Positions 6,954-12,327 of a stretch of DNA of 12,327 nt are shown in pieces. Position 1 is the first letter of the stretch. Each line of letters starts with the position of its first letter. The position numbers and the translations under genes are program-made. This DNA comes from Pedobacter sp. (GTDB taxonomy: Bacteria; Bacteroidota; Bacteroidia; Sphingobacteriales; Sphingobacteriaceae). Under the pieces are notes generated by a model, which made no database searches, was not told where the DNA came from, and worked only from the letters and a program-made list of their open reading frames with translations. The stretch spans positions 1 to 12,327 of the forward strand of contig JASLGV010000224.1 of the NCBI GenBank assembly GCA_030149995.1, in the 5' to 3' direction.

Positions 6954-8877
6954 CGTGTACCTCCAGTTTTCCATATTTCTTTAATTCATATTCTTTCGAC
7001 ATCAAAAAGATGAGCGGTGTAACCAGTAAAATATGCGTAGATGAGGTTAAAACCCCTCCAATCATAGGAAGTACAATTGGTTGCATCACATCCGATCCCA
7101 CACCGGTAGCCCATAAAACCGGTATCAGGCCAAAAAGAGACACACATACCGTCATCAGTTTAGGACGTAACCGTTTGGCAGCACCTCTGATTACGTACTC
7201 CCGAAGATCTTCTTTGGTAATGGTTTCGCTCGAATTGCCTTTCAGCTTAATCAGTTGGCCCATGGCATCATTTAGGTAGATAACCATTACAATACCGGTT
7301 TCTACAGCAATTCCAAACAACGCAATAAAGCCTACGGCAACAGCTACAGACAGGTTAACACCCCAGAAATAGATGATGTAAGCGCCTCCTATTAAAGCAA
7401 ACGGAACTGTAATCAGACTTAAGAAAGCTTCTCTCAGCGATTTAAAAGCAAAGTACAGGGAGAAAAATATAACCAAAAGCACAATCGGCGCAATCCACAT
7501 CAGCGTTTGCTCGCCTCGGATCAGGTTTTCATACTGACCGCTCCATTCCAGAAAATAGCCTTCGGGCAGTATACCATTGCTTTTATTTAGCTTATCGATG
7601 GCTTCCTTAACGGTACTGCCCAGGTCCCGGTCTCTTACGTTAAACATCACCGCGCCTCTTAGCAGGGCATTTTCAGAATTAATCATTGGAGGGCCATCTT
7701 CAAAACGGATATCGGCTACAGCAGACAATGGGATTTCGCCCATGCTGGCTGATTGTACGGGTATTCGCCTGATGCGTTCCACACTGTTTCTGAATTCTTG
7801 TGCCAACCGCACGCTGATGGAAAAACGCTGACGGCCTTCGATGGTATTTCCAATGGTGGCACCGCCTAAAGCCGTTTCAACGGTCTGGTTAATATCGTCT
7901 ACTGTTAATCCGTAACGGGCCAGTTCGGCACGTTTTACATCAATGGATAAATATTTGCCACCGGTAATGGGATCTACATATAAATCACTAATACCTTTGG
8001 TTCCCTCCAGTGCCAGCTTTACCCTTTCTGATACAGCTGCCAGCGTATCGAGGTTCTGACCAAAAACCTTAATCCCCACATCTGTACGGATACCAGTTGC
8101 AAGCATATTGATCCGGTTGATGATCGGTTGTGTCCAACCGTTAACCACACCCGGGATCTGAAGTTTTTTATCCAGCTCGTTGATGATGTCTTTTTTGGTT
8201 ATTCCTTTGCGCCATTCTGTTTTGGGTTTCAGCATAATGATCGTTTCAATCATGCTGATGGGCGAGTTATCGGTTGCGGTGCTGGCACGCCCGGCTTTTC
8301 CCAAAACCTTGTCTACTTCGGGTACAGATTTGATGATTTTATCCTGTACCTGTAAAATGCGCTTTGCCTCATTATTCGATACATCGGGCAAGGTAACAGG
8401 CATAAAAAGAATGCTCTGCTCATCCAGTGGTGGCATAAACTCGCTCCCCAGGTTCTTTAACAACGGAATGGTAATTAACAAAGCAAGGATGTTTACAGCA
8501 ATGGTTGTTTTGCGCCATTTCAGTACTGTCCTGATAACAGGCTCGTAGTATCTCTCCAGAAACCTGTTTACCGGGTTGGCATTGTCTGGTCTGAATTTAC
8601 CTTTCATAAAAAAGGAAATTAAAACCGGTGCCAGTGTAAGTACCAGCAGGGCATCTACAATCAGAATAAATGTTTTGGTATAAGCCAGCGGATGAAATAA
8701 CTTCCCTTCCTGTCCGGTTAACATAAACACCGGCAGGAAAGAGGTTATAATAATCACCGTAGCAAAGAATACCCCTCTCGATACCTGTTTACTGGATCGC
8801 TCAATTACCTTCAACCGTTCTTCTTCAGATATCCAGCCGGGTTGTTTTTTAAATATTTTTTTAAACCAGGTTTTCAT
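6940..8877 (-). CDS. cusA: CusA-type RND pump, C-terminal part (TM5-TM12) of a split gene
   Basis: The product is 645 residues, corresponding to E. coli CusA from just before TM5 to the C-terminus. The metal-relay methionines are present: M159 (FMPVTLP), M209 (SPISMIET) and M258 (NRINMLATG). Their spacings of 50 and 49 equal those of M573, M623 and M672 in E. coli CusA. The proton-relay Glu (AVETGIVM, residue 526) and Lys (RLRPKLMT, residue 573) are conserved, as are the second porter domain and TM7-TM12. The start is the ATG at 8875-8877, which overlaps the stop of the N-terminal ORF as ATGA. The new N-terminus is a basic, amphipathic linker (MKTWFKKIFKKQPGW) followed by SEEERLKVIERSSKQVSRG, the usual pre-TM5 sequence. 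The Shine-Dalgarno is weak and A/G-rich only. It may be a separate subunit translated by coupling, or half of a frameshifted gene. Confidence 0.85.
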   Translation of the reverse strand: MKTWFKKIFKKQPGWISEEERLKVIERSSKQVSRGVFFATVIIITSFLPVFMLTGQEGKLFHPLAYTKTFILIVDALLVLTLAPVLISFFMKGKFRPDNANPVNRFLERYYEPVIRTVLKWRKTTIAVNILALLITIPLLKNLGSEFMPPLDEQSILFMPVTLPDVSNNEAKRILQVQDKIIKSVPEVDKVLGKAGRASTATDNSPISMIETIIMLKPKTEWRKGITKKDIINELDKKLQIPGVVNGWTQPIINRINMLATGIRTDVGIKVFGQNLDTLAAVSERVKLALEGTKGISDLYVDPITGGKYLSIDVKRAELARYGLTVDDINQTVETALGGATIGNTIEGRQRFSISVRLAQEFRNSVERIRRIPVQSASMGEIPLSAVADIRFEDGPPMINSENALLRGAVMFNVRDRDLGSTVKEAIDKLNKSNGILPEGYFLEWSGQYENLIRGEQTLMWIAPIVLLVIFFSLYFAFKSLREAFLSLITVPFALIGGAYIIYFWGVNLSVAVAVGFIALFGIAVETGIVMVIYLNDAMGQLIKLKGNSSETITKEDLREYVIRGAAKRLRPKLMTVCVSLFGLIPVLWATGVGSDVMQPIVLPMIGGVLTSSTHILLVTPLIFLMSKEYELKKYGKLEVHDVHH

Positions 8878-10172
8878 AACTCTTGTGTCTTTTCTTGTTC
8901 TTGTTGCCACTGTTCGTACCGTTCTGCCAGGTGTTTATAAGCATTTTCGCTCATCACAATTCCATTGTCTACAATAACCCCTATTGCCAGTGCAATACCG
9001 GTTAGCGACATAATGTTTGAAGAGATGTTAAATGCATCGAGCAGGATAAAACTGGTGGCAATGGTTATCGGTATCTGGATGATGATGCTCAGCGCACTGC
9101 GCCAGTGAAATAAGAAGATGATAACCACCAGTGATACCACAACCATTTCTTCGATAAGTGTATTTTTAATGGAGTCTACCGATTCCTGGATCAGCTGACC
9201 CCTGTCGTACACAATATCAAACTTTACACCCGCCGGTAAACCTTTGGATATCTCTTTCATTTTGGCTTTCACATTCTTGATAACCTCGGCTGCATTTTCG
9301 CCATAACGCATCACCACAATTCCACCAACACGCTCCCCTTCGCCGTTTTGATCAAAGATTCCAAGCCTGGTTTCGCCGGTCATCTGTACCTTAGCCACGT
9401 CTGATACGCGAATGGGCGTACCATTTTGATTTTTAACCGGGATATCGCCAATCTCCTGAAGCGATTTCAGGTAACCGGACGTTTTGATGATGTACCCGAT
9501 ATCGCTCATTTCAAATTTCCGTCCGCCCGATTCATTGTTGTTGGATCTGACGGCTGCAATAACTTCTGGTACCGTTAACTTGTAATACAATAACTTATTC
9601 GGATCCAGTGCAATCTGATATTGTTTTTGAAAGCCGCCAAAAGAGGCAATTTCACTCACGCCCGGCACATTCTGTAATCCAAATTTCACATACCAGTCCT
9701 GGATGGCGCGCTGTTCGCCTAAATCTGTGTTCGGGGCATTCAGCGTATACCAAAGAATGTGTCCTACGCCTGTACCATCGGGCCCGAGTTGCGGAGAAAC
9801 ACCTGTGGGTAATGCCCGGCTTACCGTACTTAATCTTTCCAATACACGCGCTCTTGCCCAATACACATCCACATTATCTTCGAAAATGACATAGATAAAG
9901 CTCATTCCGAACATGGAAGTTGCTCTTACATATTTAATTTTAGGCAATCCCTGCAGGTTTGTAACCAGTGGATAGGTAACCTGGTCTTCTATTAACTGCG
10001 GCGATCTGCCCATCCATTCTGTAAATACGATGACCTGATTTTCTGAAAGATCCGGTATGGCATCGATGGGGTTTTTCTTAACAGCCAGTACGCCCCAAAC
10101 AAACAAACCTGTTGCCAGCAGCAACACGATCCAGCGGTTTTTGAGCGACCATTCTATAATTTTATGTACCAT
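8874..10172 (-). CDS. cusA: CusA-type RND pump, N-terminal part (TM1-TM4) of a split gene
   Basis: The product is 432 residues matching the first part of a heavy-metal RND pump: TM1 (NRWIVLLLATGLFVWGVLAV), the first porter domain (PIDAIPDLSENQVIVFTEWMGRSPQ and GPDGTGVGHILWYTL), then TM2-TM4. TM4 ends GVIVDNGIVMSEN, carrying the proton-relay Asp at residue 402 (E. coli CusA D405). The ORF stops 30 residues later in a Gln/Glu-rich cytoplasmic tail (YEQWQQEQEKTQEL), whereas single-chain CusA proteins continue to about 1040 residues. The remainder is in the adjacent -1 frame. The ATG at 10170-10172 was chosen because it gives the normal RND N-terminus; an in-frame ATG ten codons upstream lies inside a hairpin. 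The gene starts 47 bases after the HMA chaperone gene. Alone this fragment lacks the metal-binding pore and cannot pump, so it needs the second ORF or a frameshifted read-through product. Confidence 0.85.
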   Translation of the reverse strand: MVHKIIEWSLKNRWIVLLLATGLFVWGVLAVKKNPIDAIPDLSENQVIVFTEWMGRSPQLIEDQVTYPLVTNLQGLPKIKYVRATSMFGMSFIYVIFEDNVDVYWARARVLERLSTVSRALPTGVSPQLGPDGTGVGHILWYTLNAPNTDLGEQRAIQDWYVKFGLQNVPGVSEIASFGGFQKQYQIALDPNKLLYYKLTVPEVIAAVRSNNNESGGRKFEMSDIGYIIKTSGYLKSLQEIGDIPVKNQNGTPIRVSDVAKVQMTGETRLGIFDQNGEGERVGGIVVMRYGENAAEVIKNVKAKMKEISKGLPAGVKFDIVYDRGQLIQESVDSIKNTLIEEMVVVSLVVIIFLFHWRSALSIIIQIPITIATSFILLDAFNISSNIMSLTGIALAIGVIVDNGIVMSENAYKHLAERYEQWQQEQEKTQEL

Positions 10173-10192
10173 TTTATTTTTATCAAAGCCCT

Positions 10193-10214
10193 GCACCCGC
10201 ATACGGGGTGCGGG
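10193..10214 (-). promoter_or_regulatory. GC-rich intercistronic hairpin with two alternative stems
   Basis: In the 47-base gap between the chaperone gene and cusA, GCACCC (10193-10198) pairs with GGGTGC (10206-10211). Alternatively, CCCGCA (10196-10201) pairs with TGCGGG (10209-10214). Both stems are perfect over 6 base pairs with 7-base loops, and they share bases, so only one can form at a time. It is markedly more GC-rich than its surroundings. It could stabilise one side of a processed mRNA, attenuate entry into cusA, or be a stray repeat unit; I found no second copy in the window. Confidence 0.4.
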
Positions 10215-10219
10215 ATGGG

Positions 10220-10579
10220 TTAATGATTCTGATCTGCCTTTACTGATTTACTTTCACGCTCGTATTTGCAGCAATCGTGAAGTTTTGAATATGCGGCGTC
10301 TGTGGCTTTGAAATTGGGGGTATCGTGCCCCGCAGCAGCAACCATTTGCTCCACCTGGTTCAGGTTCAGTTTTGCAGCATCGTAACGAAGGGTTAGCAAT
10401 TTCGTTTTTACATCATACTCTGCTGCTGTAATACCGGGAACTTTCAGGGCTGTTTCGATGCGTTGTTTGCACATCCCACAATTGCCCGATACTTTAATGC
10501 GATCTGTTTTTGACTGTGCAAATACAGCACTGCCCAACATGGTCAATACGACCACTGCGAAAAATCTAAATGATTTCAT
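10220..10579 (-). CDS. Periplasmic heavy-metal-associated (HMA) domain chaperone
   Basis: The product is 119 residues with a signal peptide (about 1-21, ending SAVFA before Q). Residues 26-90 are a single HMA domain of the ferredoxin-like Atx1/CopZ fold. The metal-binding loop is NCGMCKQRIE, with Cys34 and Cys37 as Cu(I) ligands, followed by ALKVPGITAAEYDVKTKLLTLRYD. After the domain come His101 and Cys103-Cys104 (KLHDCCKYE), a likely extra metal site at the C-terminal end. Unlike cytosolic CopZ it is exported, so it should bind Cu(I)/Ag(I) in the periplasm and pass it to the adaptor or the CusA-type pump whose gene follows. It lies in the same orientation between the HYC_CC_PP gene and cusA. 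Metal identity is inferred from context. Confidence 0.9.
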   Translation of the reverse strand: MKSFRFFAVVVLTMLGSAVFAQSKTDRIKVSGNCGMCKQRIETALKVPGITAAEYDVKTKLLTLRYDAAKLNLNQVEQMVAAAGHDTPNFKATDAAYSKLHDCCKYERESKSVKADQNH

Positions 10580-10676
10580 CTTAAAAATGGTTTAAAAAAG
10601 AAATGGATATAAAAATGATGGCGAATAGCCAGGCTATGGCCGTACACGAATGTGCAGGACAGGAAAAAGCGGAATT

Positions 10677-11072
10677 TTAAATTCGATAAGCGCAGTTGCG
10701 GATAAAGAGATGGGTATCTTCTACCGATGGGGGTGCATTGCTCAAAGACGCCTTGCCCGTTTCAACCGGGATGGCAACATGCACAGCAAAACTGGTTTGC
10801 TTCGGATACAGAACCACCGCAACCTGCTCAAACTGAAAATTGTTTGGATATACTTTTTGCGATTTATCTGTCTTAACGAGTTTATAGTCGTCTTTACAGC
10901 AGGATTTTTCGCAAGTTTTTTTAGGACTGCTACAAAGGGTACAACCACCTTTATCAGACAGCCCAATGCCCAGTTTTACAAGCTGCCCCATGCAATAATG
11001 AAAGCGCACAACAGCCCCGCTGGATGTACCAACGTACAGTAAAATCAATAAAAGGACTGTAATCTTTTTCAT
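10677..11072 (-). CDS. HYC_CC_PP-family small Cys-rich secreted protein
   Basis: The product is 131 residues starting at the ATG at 11070-11072; an in-frame start six codons upstream would only lengthen the signal peptide. Residues 1-20 are a signal peptide (MKKITVLLLILLYVGTSSGA). The family signature is present in order: HYC at 25-27 (followed by MG), C44 and C47, C54, CC at 58-59 in KSCCKDD, and a late NAPP at 112-115. One more Cys (C127) is near the end. I recognise this as the Bacteroidota HYC_CC_PP family, which has no defined biochemical function. Seven cysteines plus the HYC motif suggest metal binding or disulfides in the periplasm. It is the first gene of operon 1, with a consensus -7 element upstream and the HMA chaperone 97 bases downstream, suggesting metal buffering or sensing. 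The functional reading is inference. Confidence 0.82.
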   Translation of the reverse strand: MKKITVLLLILLYVGTSSGAVVRFHYCMGQLVKLGIGLSDKGGCTLCSSPKKTCEKSCCKDDYKLVKTDKSQKVYPNNFQFEQVAVVLYPKQTSFAVHVAIPVETGKASLSNAPPSVEDTHLFIRNCAYRI

Positions 11073-11122
11073 GGTTAAACCAACATGCACTAAAATTTAG
11101 CGTATTGCTAAGGGATTAACCG

Positions 11123-11130
11123 CAAAGATA
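11123..11130 (-). promoter_or_regulatory. Candidate -7 promoter element (TATCTTTG) for operon 1
   Basis: The minus strand reads TATCTTTG, an exact fit to the Bacteroidota -7 consensus TAnnTTTG. It lies 50 bases upstream of the HYC_CC_PP start codon, giving an expected leader of roughly 40-45 bases. A -33 TTTG at the normal distance is not seen, as expected if the promoter depends on an activator. It is the only such match in this gap and is well placed to drive the whole pump operon. Confidence 0.45.
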
Positions 11131-11154
11131 AAAGAGAATTGGGCGGAGCCTTTT

Positions 11155-11187
11155 ACAGAATTTTATAAAAAGCTTATAAAATTTTGT
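11155..11187 (-). terminator. AT-rich hairpin downstream of the HxlR gene, possible terminator
   Basis: A perfect 10-base-pair stem, AATTTTATAA (11159-11168) with TTATAAAATT (11174-11183), encloses a 5-base loop. It extends outward to 14 pairs (11155-11187), including one G-T pair. It begins 9 bases after the stop of the HxlR-family gene and lies between that gene and the operon 1 promoter. The stem is almost all A/T with no distinct T-tract beyond it on the minus strand, so terminator function is plausible but not certain. Confidence 0.4.
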
Positions 11188-11196
11188 GTTAAATGG

Positions 11197-11577
11197 TTAA
11201 ACCTGTTCTTCGAGTGCCGGCTCGTTAATGAGCAATTTGTGTTTTGCTCCCCATCCCTCCAGCAACCGCCAGATGGGAATTAATTCCAATGCAATATCCG
11301 TTAGCGTATAATCTACACGGGGTGGCACTTCAGCATAAACGGTTCGCTTAACCAAGCCTGCCTTTTCCAGCTCGCGCAGCTGCAGTGTCAGCATTCTTTC
11401 GGTAATGCCCCCAATTTTATCGCGCAGTTCACTGAAACGTAATTTACCATCTTCCAGTTTACAAAGGATCAGTAATTTCCAGCGGCCGCCAATTTTGCAT
11501 ACAGCATAAGAGAGGTTACATTCTGTAATGTATTTCTCATTCTGCATATTGGTTGAATTTTCTTTTCTCTTTCCCAT
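11197..11577 (-). CDS. HxlR-family winged-helix transcriptional regulator
   Basis: The product is 126 residues, the usual length for the family. The HxlR winged-helix signature runs from C20 (ECNLSYAVCKIGGRWKLLIL) through the recognition helix region (LRFSELRDKIGGITERMLTLQLRELEKAGLVKR) to the wing (YAEVPPRVDYTLTDIALEL). Family members act as dimeric DNA-binding proteins; YodB and HypR sense quinones, diamide or hypochlorite through an N-terminal Cys equivalent to C20 here. This protein has two more cysteines, C27 and C39, near it. The start at 11577 gives a basic extension; a second in-frame ATG is at 11545-11547. It is divergent from an alpha/beta-hydrolase gene with a 97-base shared control region containing repeats, so it probably controls itself and the hydrolase. 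A role in regulating the metal operon downstream is possible but not supported by a shared site. Confidence 0.92.
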   Translation of the reverse strand: MGKRKENSTNMQNEKYITECNLSYAVCKIGGRWKLLILCKLEDGKLRFSELRDKIGGITERMLTLQLRELEKAGLVKRTVYAEVPPRVDYTLTDIALELIPIWRLLEGWGAKHKLLINEPALEEQV

Positions 11578-11582
11578 TACTT

Positions 11583-11620
11583 ACAAATTTGTCCGTACCA
11601 TACATTTAGACGTGTACCAT
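11583..11620. promoter_or_regulatory. Candidate HxlR operator: palindrome and GTACCAT direct repeats
   Basis: Just upstream of the HxlR gene start are a perfect 10-base palindrome, ACAAATTTGT (11583-11592), and two copies of GTACCAT (11595-11601 and 11614-11620), 19 bases apart start to start. They lie between the candidate -7 element and the start codon of the regulator gene, where bound protein would block its transcription. Autoregulation from such a position is common for HxlR proteins. Which of the motifs is the true site cannot be decided from one sequence. Confidence 0.4.
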
Positions 11621-11621
11621 G

Positions 11622-11629
11622 CAAAAATA
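11622..11629 (-). promoter_or_regulatory. Candidate -7 element (TATTTTTG) of the HxlR gene
   Basis: The minus strand reads TATTTTTG, matching the Bacteroidota consensus TAnnTTTG, 44 bases upstream of the HxlR start codon. The GTACCAT repeats lie immediately downstream, over the expected transcription start. No clear -33 TTTG is seen. Confidence 0.35.
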
Positions 11630-11641
11630 AGGATTGGCTGA

Positions 11642-11649
11642 TAAATTTG
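11642..11649 (+). promoter_or_regulatory. Candidate -7 element (TAAATTTG) of the hydrolase gene
   Basis: The plus strand reads TAAATTTG, matching TAnnTTTG, 25 bases upstream of the hydrolase ATG. It is divergent from the HxlR -7 element and separated from it by only 12 bases, so the two promoters would overlap and could be regulated together. A -33 element is not apparent. Confidence 0.35.
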
Positions 11650-11674
11650 CGACCTATTTTAAAAGAATATAGTC

Positions 11675-12327
11675 ATGATATTATCAGACCAAGTACAAAA
11701 AGTACTGGCATACATTCAAGATATTGAGGTGCCAGCGTACCCTAATCCCTGGGAAACCCACAGGGCTGTTTACGAAAAATTTTCTCCCCTGGGTGGGGAA
11801 AAAGAAGCTGTTTTTCAAATCAGTGCGGAGCAATTATCCAACAACGGGCATCCGGTAAACCTGCGGATCTATCGTCCGAACAATAAACAGGAATTGCCGG
11901 TAATTATTTATTTTCATGGAGGCTGGTTTAGCGCAGGCAGTTTTGAAACACACGATACGCCCTTGCGCCAGCTCAGCAATTTATCCCGGTCCCTCCTCAT
12001 TTCGGTAGACTACCGGCTTGCGCCCGAACATCCTTTTCCTTCGGGCTTACACGATTGCGAGTTTGCCACAAACTGGATTATAGAGAATGCCTCTACACTT
12101 GGCATCGATGCCCGTAAAATAACAATAGCCGGCGACAGTGCGGGTGCTGCACTCGCTGCAACGGTTACCAGGAAATTTAGAAAAAAAGTCTGTTTACAAC
12201 TGCTGATTTATCCGGTTACCGATAATGCTTTAAAAACTTCTTCCTGGAATGAGTTTCAGAATGGCCCCATATTGGATTTGGAAGGTGGTATTCAAGCCTG
12301 GGAATGGTATTTACCAAAAGAAGAACA
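11675..12327 (+). CDS. Alpha/beta-hydrolase fold-3 esterase, cut by right window edge
   Basis: This is 217 codons of an open frame beginning at ATG 11675-11677 and still open at the edge; the family usually has about 300 residues. It shows the hormone-sensitive-lipase-like (Abhydrolase_3) motifs in order: the oxyanion-hole motif HGGW at 81-84 in VIIYFHGGWFSAGS; VDYRLAPEHPFPSG at 111-124; and the nucleophile elbow GDSAG at 153-157 with catalytic Ser155. The catalytic Asp and His lie beyond the edge. There is no signal peptide, so it should be a cytoplasmic carboxylesterase or lipase acting on short acyl esters; the substrate is unknown. It is divergent from the HxlR regulator and probably its target. 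Nothing ties it to the metal cluster. Confidence 0.9.
   Translation, partial: MILSDQVQKVLAYIQDIEVPAYPNPWETHRAVYEKFSPLGGEKEAVFQISAEQLSNNGHPVNLRIYRPNNKQELPVIIYFHGGWFSAGSFETHDTPLRQLSNLSRSLLISVDYRLAPEHPFPSGLHDCEFATNWIIENASTLGIDARKITIAGDSAGAALAATVTRKFRKKVCLQLLIYPVTDNALKTSSWNEFQNGPILDLEGGIQAWEWYLPKEE

Noticed and set aside
8180..8548. Plus-strand 122-residue ORF within the cusA C-terminal part
   Set aside because: It lies opposite conserved RND porter sequence including the pore methionines; coding on this strand is not supported.
8880..8913. Programmed -1 ribosomal frameshift joining the two cusA ORFs
   Set aside because: No X-XXY-YYZ slippery heptamer is in the overlap; the only A-run is four bases (GAAAAG), and I see no strong downstream stem. 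The ATGA overlap or a one-base error explains the split better.
10625..10637. Near-palindrome ATAGCC-A-GGCTAT between the HYC_CC_PP and HMA genes
   Set aside because: The one-base loop cannot form an RNA hairpin, and no regulator or second copy supports an operator.
10603..10680. A 25-codon plus-strand ORF starting MDIKMMANSQAM
   Set aside because: It is antisense to the gap and the end of the HYC_CC_PP gene, has no promoter and resembles nothing I recognise; a short open frame like this is expected by chance.

Overview
The window comes from a member of the Bacteroidota, most likely a Pedobacter-like Sphingobacteriaceae. That placement is inferred from the protein families present (DUF3347, HYC_CC_PP-type secreted proteins, paired CusB-like adaptors), the weak or absent Shine-Dalgarno sequences, and -7 promoter elements of the Bacteroidota form TAnnTTTG. 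Almost the whole window, about 11 kb on the minus strand, is a copper/silver (heavy-metal) resistance cluster. No phage, insertion sequence, CRISPR array, tRNA or rRNA is visible. No stretch longer than 300 bases lacks a gene; the longest gap is 138 bases.

Reading the minus strand from the right, operon 1 (about 11116 down to 2733) encodes: a small Cys-rich secreted HYC_CC_PP protein; a periplasmic HMA-domain metal chaperone; a CusA-type RND pump split into two ORFs by an ATGA stop/start overlap; a Met-rich TolC-type outer-membrane channel; two CusB-type adaptors, the second carrying an N-terminal heavy-metal-binding domain; and a DUF3347 lipoprotein. From the pump through the second adaptor the genes overlap or are separated by at most 4 bases. 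Operon 2 (from about 2594 leftward past the window edge) encodes: a small His-rich protein with a CC motif; two more DUF3347 proteins; a membrane-anchored CxxCH haem-binding protein; and the N-terminus of a multicopper oxidase cut by the left edge.

Together these genes fit a periplasmic copper-handling programme. Small Cys/His-rich proteins, the HMA chaperone and the DUF3347 proteins could bind metal in the periplasm. The CusA/CusB/TolC tripartite pump would export Cu(I)/Ag(I), and the multicopper oxidase would oxidise Cu(I). Metal specificity is supported by the pump: its three pore methionines match the positions and spacing (50 and 49 residues) of E. coli CusA M573, M623 and M672.

Right of operon 1 lies an HxlR-family regulator (minus) divergent from an alpha/beta-hydrolase (plus) that runs off the right edge. 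These two look like a separate module from the metal genes.

The observation most worth checking is the split cusA. Every catalytic and metal-binding residue checked is intact, but the proton-relay Asp is on one ORF and its Glu and Lys partners are on the other. The break falls in the cytoplasmic TM4-TM5 loop, so it is either a genuine two-subunit pump with coupled translation or a recent one-base frameshift or assembly error.
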